NCBI GenBank assembly: GCA_947477055.1
Contig: CANJSX010000003.1
Coordinates: 1 to 45,086, forward strand
Direction: 5' to 3'
Origin: Sphingomonadaceae bacterium
GTDB lineage: Bacteria > Pseudomonadota > Alphaproteobacteria > Sphingomonadales > Sphingomonadaceae
DNA length: 45,086 bases
The notes beneath the pieces are model-generated. The model was not told where the DNA came from. It saw only the letters and a list, made by a program, of their open reading frames with translations, and did no database searches. A program made the position numbers and the translations under genes. Of the stretch, positions 1 to 9,967 are shown piece by piece; position 1 is the first letter of the stretch, and each line of letters starts with the position of its first letter.

Positions 1-329
1 ATGCCGCGATCGACATCGCCGATGAACAGCACCATCGGCTGCGAATCCTGCATCGCCACATGCACCCCGATCGAGGCATTGGTGGCGCCGGGGCCGCGGG
101 TGACGAAAGCGGCGCCGGGGCGGCCAGTCATCGAACCGTCAGCGCAGGCCATGAAGGCAGCGCCGCCTTCCTGCCGGCACACCACGGTTTCGATTCCCGG
201 GCTGTCATGCAGGGCATCAAGCACCGCGAGGAAGCTTTCTCCGGGCACGGTAAATATGCGGTCGCAACCCTGGGCGAGGAGGCAGTCCACCAGCAGGCGG
301 CCGCCGTTAATCATCGTGTCTTCTGTCAT
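1..329 (-). CDS. Thiamine pyrophosphate-binding protein (acetolactate synthase-like), N-terminal part, runs off the window
   Basis: Minus-strand translation MTEDTMINGGRLLVDCLLAQGCDRIFTVPGESFLAVLDALHDSPGIETVVCRQEGGAAFMACADGSMTGRPGAAFVTRGPGATNASIGVHVAMQDSQPMVLFIGDVDRG matches the TPP enzyme N-terminal domain (GPGATNA...G.H.A..DS.P). Confidence 0.85.
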   Translation of the reverse strand, partial: MTEDTMINGGRLLVDCLLAQGCDRIFTVPGESFLAVLDALHDSPGIETVVCRQEGGAAFMACADGSMTGRPGAAFVTRGPGATNASIGVHVAMQDSQPMVLFIGDVDRG

Positions 330-421
330 TTCCGCAGCTTAGCGGCAGGTGGTTGCACCGGCAACCATCACGGTTGCTGCAACACCCGGACCAATTACCG
401 TCCCGAAACGGGAAGCCCCCC

Positions 422-457
422 ATTCACCACGTTTTTCTGGGTGGTGCGGTGGTGAAT
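422..457. repeat. 9-bp perfect inverted repeat (ATTCACCAC / GTGGTGAAT) in a divergent intergenic region
   Basis: attcaccac-18 nt-gtggtgaat read directly. Confidence 0.6.
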
Positions 458-498
458 CAATTCTTAAGCCCGCCTCAGAACTGAAGAGGAGAGGCTTC

Positions 499-690
499 GT
501 GAGAAGAGCCCTGGTCGTTACCGACGATACTGCCAACCACCCGTTTCTGGCCAGCCTGCCGCCGCACATCCGGCGCGGGATCGCCGCCGTGCCAATGCTG
601 CGCGCCTATGCCCGCAAGTCAGTCTGGCTGCGCCAGTTCCTGCTGACCTATGTTGCCGGGGTGGTGGTCGTAGGGCTGTTCATTTTCTGA
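499..690 (+). CDS. Small hypothetical protein (63 aa) with a C-terminal transmembrane segment
   Basis: GTG start preceded by gaggagag; ends ...FLLTYVAGVVVVGLFIF. Confidence 0.55.
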   Translation: MRRALVVTDDTANHPFLASLPPHIRRGIAAVPMLRAYARKSVWLRQFLLTYVAGVVVVGLFIF

Positions 691-702
691 CCAGCAGGCG
701 CT

Positions 703-2007
703 TCAGCATCTCGCACATTCGGCCCGGTAGAGGCACTTCCCGAGCCAGGCCGCGACAAGGCACATGGCTGCGCTGAGCAGCAGTTGGTCGGTGATCGACA
801 CACCCGCCGCCGAGAGGCCCACGGCCAGCGTTGAACCAACCACCATCGCGCCCGAATTGACGATATTGTTCGCTGCAATCGTACGCGCGGTTTGCGAGCG
901 TTCGACGAAGGTGGTGAGGAAGGCATAGAGCGGCACCACGAACATGCCGCCCGACACCGCGATCCCCAGCAGCGAGACCATCAGCGGGATTGCCATGGGA
1001 TGGACGATGAACTGCGAGACGTTCAGCAAGGCGCCGCCATTGTCGGTCGTCCACTGCCGGCAGACGAGGTAGAACATCACGACGAAACACCCCATGGCGA
1101 TCACCGAGACCGGTGCAAAGCGGGCTGAAACGGTGCCCTTGAGCAGGGCATTGATCGAGATCGAGCCGGCTGCGACGCCCACCGAGAAGATCACCAGGAA
1201 CAGACTCGCAACCTCCTTGCTGGCGGTCAGGACATTCTTGGCCAGCGGCGGGAACTGGATGAACAACACCGCGCCGATGGTCCAGAAGAAGCTGATCGCC
1301 ATGATTGCCAGGAACACCCGGCGATCATGGCTGGTGTTGCGGACCAGCGCGATGGAGCTGCGCACGAAATGGAAATCGAGCGGCATCCCTTGCGCCTCGG
1401 GCGGGGCTGGGGGGACTTGCCGGCCGGTCGCATAGCCGATCAGCGCGGTGACGATCACCCCGACCGCAGCCCATTCCACCGGAATCCAGCCGGCCAGAAT
1501 CGTGCCCGCCAGGATCGCGATATAGGTCCCAGCCTCGACCAGTCCGGTCCCGGCGAGGACCTCGTCCTTGTGCAGGTGCTGCGGCAGGATCGCGTATTTG
1601 ATCGGGCCGAAGAAGGTAGAATGGATCCCCATCCCGAACAGCGCCAGCAGCATCAGCGGGATCGCCAGTGTGGTGACCGCAAAGCCCTTCCACGCCAGCA
1701 CCAGCCCCACCGCACCGACCAGCATGATGCCGATCTCGCAGGCCTTGACGATGCGGATGATCCGCGCCTTGTCGCGCATGTCGGCGAGCTGGCCGGACAA
1801 GGCCGAGAGCAGGAAAAACGGCAGGATGAAGATCCCGGACGCCACCGCGCTGAACTTCGCCTCGGCCGCCTCGGAATTGTACACGCTGTAGACGACGTAC
1901 AGCACCATGGCATTCTTGAAGAGATTATCGTTGAACGCGCCGAGCAACTGGGTGACGAACAACGGCAGGAAGCGCCGACTATGGATCAGGTGGGACTGGG
2001 TCGTCAT
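703..2007 (-). CDS. MFS transporter, LplT-like (lysophospholipid transporter family)
   Basis: MTTQSHLIHSRRFLPLFVTQLLGAFNDNLFKNAMVLYVV...; QxLGAFNDNxxK signature and about 12 TM segments. Confidence 0.85.
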   Translation of the reverse strand: MTTQSHLIHSRRFLPLFVTQLLGAFNDNLFKNAMVLYVVYSVYNSEAAEAKFSAVASGIFILPFFLLSALSGQLADMRDKARIIRIVKACEIGIMLVGAVGLVLAWKGFAVTTLAIPLMLLALFGMGIHSTFFGPIKYAILPQHLHKDEVLAGTGLVEAGTYIAILAGTILAGWIPVEWAAVGVIVTALIGYATGRQVPPAPPEAQGMPLDFHFVRSSIALVRNTSHDRRVFLAIMAISFFWTIGAVLFIQFPPLAKNVLTASKEVASLFLVIFSVGVAAGSISINALLKGTVSARFAPVSVIAMGCFVVMFYLVCRQWTTDNGGALLNVSQFIVHPMAIPLMVSLLGIAVSGGMFVVPLYAFLTTFVERSQTARTIAANNIVNSGAMVVGSTLAVGLSAAGVSITDQLLLSAAMCLVAAWLGKCLYRAECARC

Positions 2008-2121
2008 CCGCGAACTTTGGCAGCCTCTCAATGTGCGCGGAAACTAACGGCGAACCGGCTGCGCACAAGTCCTGTATCCGCTCTTTTTTGCAGGACGGTT
2101 AAACGCTATGCCGATGCTCCG

Positions 2122-2697
2122 ATGCTGAACCTGCCTAACATCCTCACGCTGTCGCGCATTGTCACCGTTCCGGCGCTGCTGGCGCTGATGTGGTGGCCGG
2201 GCTGGGAGACGGGCTATCTGCTGGCCTTCGCCGTCTATTGCCTGATGGGCATCACCGATTATTTCGACGGCTACCTCGCCCGGTCCTATGGCACCGTCTC
2301 GAAGCTCGGCCAGTTCCTCGATCCGATCGCCGACAAGGTTATGGTCGCGGCGGTGATCCTGATGCTGGTCGGCAAGGGCAAGATCGAGGGTGTCCACATG
2401 ATCGCCGCGCTGGTGATCCTGCTGCGCGAGATCATGGTCTCGGGGCTGCGCGAGTTCCTGGCCGGGCTCAAGGTGTCGATCCCGGTATCGCAGCTGGCCA
2501 AGTGGAAGACCGCGCTGCAGATGATCGCGCTTGGCGCGCTGATCCTGCTGGGCGGCGCGCCGGACTTTGCCATTCCTTTTACCGCCGGATACGTCAATCC
2601 GGCTAGCGTCGGCTTCATCACGCTTTGGGCCGCCGCCGCGCTGACGATGCTGACCGGCTGGGATTATCTGCGGGTCGGCCTCAAGCACATGGACTGA
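2122..2697 (+). CDS. pgsA: CDP-diacylglycerol--glycerol-3-phosphate 3-phosphatidyltransferase
   Basis: MLNLPNILTLSRIV...TDYFDGYLARSYGTVSKLGQFLDPIADKV; CDP-alcohol phosphatidyltransferase motif. Confidence 0.95.
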   Translation: MLNLPNILTLSRIVTVPALLALMWWPGWETGYLLAFAVYCLMGITDYFDGYLARSYGTVSKLGQFLDPIADKVMVAAVILMLVGKGKIEGVHMIAALVILLREIMVSGLREFLAGLKVSIPVSQLAKWKTALQMIALGALILLGGAPDFAIPFTAGYVNPASVGFITLWAAAALTMLTGWDYLRVGLKHMD

Positions 2698-2723
2698 GCG
2701 TCGTCCGCGACAAGGAGCACGGC

Positions 2724-3266
2724 ATGGAACCGCTGGCGTTGCATCGGGCCTTCACGCTGATCGAGCCGGGACCGATCGTACTGGTGACGACCAGCGACGG
2801 TGCACGCAACAACATCATGACCATTACCTGGACCATGGTGCTCGGCTTCCAGGCCGAGTTCGCGATCACCACCGGGCCGTGGAATCATTCCTGGAAGGCG
2901 CTGACCGAGTCCCGCGAATGCGTCCTCGCCATTCCCGCCGCCGATATGCTCGACACTGTGGTCGGTATCGGGATGTGTTCGGGCCGGGATACAGACAAGT
3001 TCGCCCAGTTCGGCCTGACCGCGCGCAAGGCGAGCAAGGCCGGCGCGCCGCTGATCGAGGAATGCCTCGCCAATATCGAATGCCGCGTGGTCGACATCGT
3101 GGAGCGGCACAACATCGTCATCCTTCAGGGAATCGCGGCCTGGACCGATGCGTTGCGGCGCTAGCGGCGTCTGCTGCACGCCGTTGGCGACGGCACCTTC
3201 ATTGTTGACGGGGAACATCTCGACCGTCGCGCGATGATGCGCGACAAATTGCCCGACGGGTTTTGA
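2724..3266 (+). pseudogene. Flavin reductase family protein interrupted by an in-frame TAG (3162-3164)
   Basis: MEPLALHRAFTLIEPGPIVLVTTSDGARNNIMTITWTM...VERHNIVILQGIAAWTDALRR*RRLLHAVGDGTFIVDGEHLDRRAMMRDKLPDGF*; the same frame continues after the amber codon with plausible C-terminal coding sequence. Confidence 0.7.
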
Positions 3267-3271
3267 GCGCT

Positions 3272-4168
3272 TCAGCCCGCCCGCAGTTCCTCGGCGAGCA
3301 GCCGGAATTCTTCGGTGCGCGGGCTGTTCTTGCGCCACACCAGCGTGATCTCGCGGTTGGCCTTATCGCTCTTGAGCGGCCGGGCGACCACATCGGTGCC
3401 GTTGAGAATGCCCGCGTCGAGCGCCATCTCGGGCAGCATCGTCAGCCCCAGCCCGTTGTCGACCATCTGCACCAGCGTGTGCAGCGAGGTTCCGATCATC
3501 GTCGCCGAGGCGCGCAGTTCGGGGCGGTTGCAGGCGGCGAGCGCGTGTTCCTTGAGGCAATGGCCATCTTCGAGCAGCAGCAGGCGGGTCTCGTCGATCA
3601 GCTCGGGCGGGATTTCGGCTGGCGGATCGCGCGGATCATCCTTGGGGAAGGCCACGAACAGCGCGTCGAGCTCGATCAAGTCCTTTTCCACCTCGCCGGT
3701 GGGATAAGGCAGGGCCAGCAGCACGCAGTCGGCCCGTCCGTGGTGCAGCGATTCGATCGCCTGCGCGCTGGTTTCCTCGCGCAGGTAAAGTTTCAGCGCC
3801 GGGCGTTCGCGGCGCAGGCGCGGCAGCATGCGCGGGAGCAGGAAGGGAGCGATGGTCGGGATCACGCTCATCCGCACTTCGCCCGAGAGCGGCTGGCCGG
3901 CGCTCTGGACCATGTCCGAAAGCTCTTCCGCCTCGCGCAGGATGCGGTGCGCCTTGGCGACCACGGCATTGCCGAGCGGGGTGAAGCGCAAGGCGCGCTT
4001 GGTGCGTTCGACCAGCGTCACCCCGAGCAGCGTCTCGAGGTCGCGCAGGCCAGCCGAAAGGGTCGATTGCGAAATGAAGCAGGCGTCGGCGGCGCGGCCA
4101 AAATGCCCATGCTCATGCAGCGCGACGAGATATTGCAGCTGCTTGAGCGTGGGGTGGTAGGCGGTCAT
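3272..4168 (-). CDS. oxyR: LysR-family hydrogen peroxide-responsive regulator OxyR
   Basis: N-terminal HTH MTAYHPTLKQLQYLVALHEHGHFGRAADACFISQSTLSAGLRDLE; LLLLEDGHCLKEHALAAC cysteine region typical of OxyR. Confidence 0.9.
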   Translation of the reverse strand: MTAYHPTLKQLQYLVALHEHGHFGRAADACFISQSTLSAGLRDLETLLGVTLVERTKRALRFTPLGNAVVAKAHRILREAEELSDMVQSAGQPLSGEVRMSVIPTIAPFLLPRMLPRLRRERPALKLYLREETSAQAIESLHHGRADCVLLALPYPTGEVEKDLIELDALFVAFPKDDPRDPPAEIPPELIDETRLLLLEDGHCLKEHALAACNRPELRASATMIGTSLHTLVQMVDNGLGLTMLPEMALDAGILNGTDVVARPLKSDKANREITLVWRKNSPRTEEFRLLAEELRAG

Positions 4169-5397
4169 TCGTCGTCCGTGACAGCGGCCGGAGCGCCGTC
4201 CGGCTCGGCTATCTCGGCTGTCTCCACCACATCGTCGACATGGGTCATCTTGAGCTTGCCGTTCACCACCGCGAAGGCGAGCTTGCCTTCGACCAGATCG
4301 AGCGCGTCGTGCCCGAAAGCATCAAAGCGCCAGCTTTCGAGGATCGGCAGGTCCTTGCGCACTCCGGCGGCGAGCAGTTCGAGCTCATCACTGCGGGCGA
4401 GCAGGCGGGATGCGACGTCGATCTCGCGGCTGCGAATCTTGAGCAGCAGCTTGAGCAGGTCGGCGACCAGCGCGCCCTCCTTGCCCAGCGGCGCACCGCG
4501 CGGGGTGCGGGGGGGCAGTTCCTCGTCGCCGAGCGGTTTCGCGCCGTCCAGCGCCGCCATCAGCCGCCGGCCGATCTCGTTGTCGCGCCATCCGGCGGAA
4601 AGTCCGCGAACCTTGGCAAGGTCGGCCTGTTGCTTGGGGGGATGCGCCGCAATGTCGGCCAGCGTCTCGTCGCGGGCGATCCGGCCGCGCGGGATGTTCT
4701 TGTCCTGCGCTTCCACCTCGCGCCAGGCGGCGATCGCCTTGAGCCGACCGAGCATCGCCGGATTGCGCCCGGCGGCCTTGATCCGCTGCCAGGCCAGCGA
4801 AGGATCGTTGCGGTAGTTCTCCGGGTCGGCAAGCTTTTCCATCTCCGCGTCGAGCCATTCGCCGCGCCCGGTCTTCATCAGGCGCTTCAGGATCATGGGG
4901 AAGATCTTGGAGAGATGGGTCACGTCGTTGATGGCATATTCGATCTGGCGCTTGTCGAGCGGGCGGCGCGACCAGTCGGTAAAGCGCGCGCCCTTGTCGA
5001 CCACGAAGCCGAGCCAGCTCTCGACCATGCTGGAATAGCCGATTTGCTCCGACTGGCTGATCGCCATCATTGCGATCTGCGTATCGAAGATCGGGTGCGG
5101 GGTCTGGCCGGTGATATTGAAGATGATCTCGACGTCCTGCCCGCCGGCATGGAAGACCTTGAGCACGTCCTCATTGTCGACCAGCAGGTCGAGCAGGGGC
5201 AACATGTCGAGCCCGTCGGCCTTGGGATCGATTGCCGCCGCCTCTTCGGTATCGGCGACCTGGATCAGGCAGAGCTCCGGCCAATAGGTGCTCTCGCGCA
5301 TAAATTCGGTATCGACCGTGACGAAGTCGGCCTTGGCCAGACGCGCGCAGAGGTCGGCCAGGGCCTCGCTCGTCGTAATCAGCGGGTGTATCTTCAT
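4165..5397 (-). CDS. rnd: Ribonuclease D
   Basis: MKIHPLITTSEALADLCARLAKADFVTVDTEFMRESTYWPELCLIQVA; DEDD exonuclease and HRDC-like region; overlaps oxyR start by 4 nt. Confidence 0.93.
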   Translation of the reverse strand: MKIHPLITTSEALADLCARLAKADFVTVDTEFMRESTYWPELCLIQVADTEEAAAIDPKADGLDMLPLLDLLVDNEDVLKVFHAGGQDVEIIFNITGQTPHPIFDTQIAMMAISQSEQIGYSSMVESWLGFVVDKGARFTDWSRRPLDKRQIEYAINDVTHLSKIFPMILKRLMKTGRGEWLDAEMEKLADPENYRNDPSLAWQRIKAAGRNPAMLGRLKAIAAWREVEAQDKNIPRGRIARDETLADIAAHPPKQQADLAKVRGLSAGWRDNEIGRRLMAALDGAKPLGDEELPPRTPRGAPLGKEGALVADLLKLLLKIRSREIDVASRLLARSDELELLAAGVRKDLPILESWRFDAFGHDALDLVEGKLAFAVVNGKLKMTHVDDVVETAEIAEPDGAPAAVTDDE

Positions 5398-5511
5398 GGT
5401 TCTTTTCTGTAAGTGAGCCCGTTCGGACCCGCGGCTTGACAAATGCACGGCCATCGCCTGTTAGCCGCGACTTCCCCCTGCCTTATTGCGGCACGATTGG
5501 AAAGAGTTTCG

Positions 5512-7293
<1,782 letters not shown>

Positions 7294-7387
7294 GCCAATC
7301 TGCCGCCTTGACCCTTGCCAGCGCGGCGCGGGGACATTAGGGCGACAGACGATATTTCCATCCTCCGTTTCTGAAGGGGCTAATTAG

Positions 7388-7624
7388 ATGAGCGACACTG
7401 CTGAGCGGGTCAAAAAGATCGTTGTCGAGCACCTCGGCGTCGAAGCCGACAAGGTCAACGAAGACGCCAGCTTCATCGATGATCTGGGCGCAGACTCGCT
7501 CGACATCGTCGAGCTGGTGATGGCCTTCGAAGAAGAATTCAGCGTCGAGATCCCCGATGACGCCGCCGAGAAGATCGGTACCGTCGCCGATGCGATCAAA
7601 TATATCAACGACAACAAGGGCTGA
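7388..7624 (+). CDS. acpP: Acyl carrier protein
   Basis: [54 protein letters not shown] phosphopantetheine site. Confidence 0.98.
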   Translation: MSDTAERVKKIVVEHLGVEADKVNEDASFIDDLGADSLDIVELVMAFEEEFSVEIPDDAAEKIGTVADAIKYINDNKG

Positions 7625-7647
7625 TCCGGCCCGTTCCCCCCGTCGCT

Positions 7648-7701
7648 CCGAGCCTGCCGAGGAGCTGCCGGGCATCAGGGACTGACTATCGACAGGCTCG
7701 G
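7648..7701. repeat. 13-bp inverted repeat (12/13) in the acpP-fabF intergenic region
   Basis: ccgagcctgccga (7648-7660) vs tcgacaggctcgg (7689-7701). Confidence 0.6.
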
Positions 7702-7742
7702 CCCCTCGTGCGGCTGGGCCTGTTGCGTATTTGGAGAATCGC

Positions 7743-9005
7743 ATGCGTCGTGTCGTCGTAACCGGACTGGGCCTTGTTACTCCGCTGGGTGCGGACGTCG
7801 AAACCACCTGGGCAAATCTGCTCGCCAGCAAATCGGGCGTGGGCCTGATCACCAGATTCGATGCTTCGGATCAGAAGTGCCTGATCGCCTGCGAGGTGAA
7901 GCCGGCCGATCATCCCTATGGCTTCGATCCGAACAAGCGGGTCGATCACAAGATCCAGCGCCAGGTCGATCCCTTCATCATCTACGGCATCGATGCTGCC
8001 GGGCAGGCGATCGAGGATGCCGGGCTGACCGAAATGGACGAGGAAACCCGGTTCCGTGCCGGTTGCTCGATCGGATCGGGCATCGGCGGCCTGCCGGGGA
8101 TCGAAAGCGAATCGCTGGTGCTGGCCGAAAAAGGCCCGAGCCGGGTTTCGCCGCATTTCGTCCATGGCCGCCTGATTAATCTGATCTCGGGGCAGGTCTC
8201 GATCAAATACGGGTTGATGGGCCCGAACCACGCCGTGGTCACTGCCTGTTCGACCGGCGCGCATTCGATCGGCGATGCCGCCCGCATGATCCGTGACGAT
8301 GATGCCGACATCATGCTCGCGGGCGGCGCCGAGGGCACGATCTGCCCGATCGGCATCGCCGGCTTCGCCCAGGCCCGCGCGCTCAATTGCAGCTTCAACG
8401 ATCGCCCCGAAGCGGCCAGCCGCCCCTATGACAAGGGCCGCGACGGCTTCGTCATGGGCGAGGGCGCCGGGGTGGTGGTGCTCGAGGAATATGAGCACGC
8501 CAAGGCCCGCGGCGCGAAGATCTACGCCGAAGTGGTCGGCTATGGCCTCTCGGGCGATGCCTATCACGTCACCGCCCCGCACCCGGAAGGCAAGGGCGCG
8601 GAGCTCGCCATGCGCATGGCGCTGAAGAAGGCCGGGATGGGCCCGGGCGACATCGATTATGTCAACGCCCACGGCACCTCGACCATGGCCGACACGATCG
8701 AACTGGCCGCGGTCAAGCGGGTGCTGGGCGATGACCTGAGCGGCGCCTCGATGAGCAGCACCAAGTCTGCCATCGGCCATCTGCTCGGCGGGGCCGGTGC
8801 GGTCGAGGCGATCTTCTGCATCCTCGCGATCCGCGATCAGATCGTGCCCCCCACGCTCAATCTCGACGATCCCGACGAGGGCACCGAGGGCGTCGATCTG
8901 GTCCCGCATGTTGCGAAAAAGCGCAAGGTCCGGGCCGTGCTCAACAACAGCTTCGGCTTTGGCGGCACCAACGCCAGCGTGATCCTCAAGGCGGTCGAGG
9001 GCTGA
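7743..9005 (+). CDS. fabF: Beta-ketoacyl-ACP synthase II
   Basis: MRRVVVTGLGLVTPLGADVETTWANLL...; TACSTGAHSIGDA active site; NNSFGFGGTNAS. Confidence 0.97.
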   Translation: MRRVVVTGLGLVTPLGADVETTWANLLASKSGVGLITRFDASDQKCLIACEVKPADHPYGFDPNKRVDHKIQRQVDPFIIYGIDAAGQAIEDAGLTEMDEETRFRAGCSIGSGIGGLPGIESESLVLAEKGPSRVSPHFVHGRLINLISGQVSIKYGLMGPNHAVVTACSTGAHSIGDAARMIRDDDADIMLAGGAEGTICPIGIAGFAQARALNCSFNDRPEAASRPYDKGRDGFVMGEGAGVVVLEEYEHAKARGAKIYAEVVGYGLSGDAYHVTAPHPEGKGAELAMRMALKKAGMGPGDIDYVNAHGTSTMADTIELAAVKRVLGDDLSGASMSSTKSAIGHLLGGAGAVEAIFCILAIRDQIVPPTLNLDDPDEGTEGVDLVPHVAKKRKVRAVLNNSFGFGGTNASVILKAVEG

Positions 9006-9967
9006 TGATCCGGCGCGGCGTGCTGGCCGCCGTCCTGGCGGCCGTGCTGCTGCTGGGGTGGTTCGCGGCGGGCTGGTTCATGGCCGGCCCGCTGAGCAAG
9101 GACACTCCGCTCATCGTCGCCGATGGGTCAAGCCTTTCGGCGGTCGCCCGGCAGCTGGAGAGCAAGGGCGCAATCGCCTCCGCCGCCTCCTTCAAAGCGC
9201 GCGCCCGGATCTTCGGCGCGGGCCGCACGATCAAGGCCGGCGAGTTCCTCCTGCCCAAAGCCGCCAGCCCCTCGCGCATCCTCGCCATCGTCACCGGCGA
9301 CGAGGTGATCCGCCGCTTCGTGACCATCCCGGAGGGCATGCCCTCGATCATGGTCTACGAACGCCTGCTAGCCCAGCCCAACCTCACCGGCGCGATCAAG
9401 GTCCCGGCCGAAGGCTCGGTCCTGCCCGATACCTATGAGTTTGAGCGCGGCGAAAGCCGGCAGGCGGTGCTGGACCGGATGCAGGCCGCCATGGTCCGCA
9501 CGCTGGATGCGCTGTGGAAGAAGCACGCCCCGCAGATCGCGGTCTCCTCCCCGCGCGAGGCGCTGATCCTTGCCTCGATCGTCGAGAAGGAAACCGGCAA
9601 GCCCTCCGAACGGCAGATGGTCGCCGGGCTCTATTCCAACCGGCTGCGGCAGGGGATCATGCTCCAGGCCGATCCCACGATCATCTACCCGATCACCAAG
9701 GGCAAACCGCTCGGCCGCCGCATCCGCCAGTCGGAGATCCAGGCGGTCAATGATTACAACACCTATGCCATGATCGGGCTGCCCAAGGCCCCGATCACCA
9801 ACCCCGGCCGCTCGGCGATCGAAGCCGTGCTGCACCCGGCCAACACCGGCGCGCTCTACATGGTTGCCGACGGCACCGGCGGACATGCCTTTGCGGCGAC
9901 GCTGGCCGAGCATAACGCCAATGTGCAGAAGTGGTTCGCGCTGAGAAGGGCGCGGGGGGAGATTTAG
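9005..9967 (+). CDS. mltG: Endolytic transglycosylase MltG (YceG-like)
   Basis: Single N-terminal TM; ...ILASIVEKETGKPSERQMVAGLYSNRLRQGIMLQADPTIIY...YNTYAMIGLPKAPITNPGRSAIEAVLHP. Confidence 0.93.
   Translation: MIRRGVLAAVLAAVLLLGWFAAGWFMAGPLSKDTPLIVADGSSLSAVARQLESKGAIASAASFKARARIFGAGRTIKAGEFLLPKAASPSRILAIVTGDEVIRRFVTIPEGMPSIMVYERLLAQPNLTGAIKVPAEGSVLPDTYEFERGESRQAVLDRMQAAMVRTLDALWKKHAPQIAVSSPREALILASIVEKETGKPSERQMVAGLYSNRLRQGIMLQADPTIIYPITKGKPLGRRIRQSEIQAVNDYNTYAMIGLPKAPITNPGRSAIEAVLHPANTGALYMVADGTGGHAFAATLAEHNANVQKWFALRRARGEI

Noticed and set aside
3263-4816. 517-aa plus-strand ORF across oxyR and rnd
   Set aside because: Antisense shadow of two well-supported genes; Ser/Arg-rich low-complexity translation.
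4240-5412. 390-aa plus-strand ORF opposite rnd
   Set aside because: Antisense shadow ORF; rnd is unambiguous.
7686-8909. 407-aa minus-strand ORF opposite fabF
   Set aside because: Antisense shadow of fabF.
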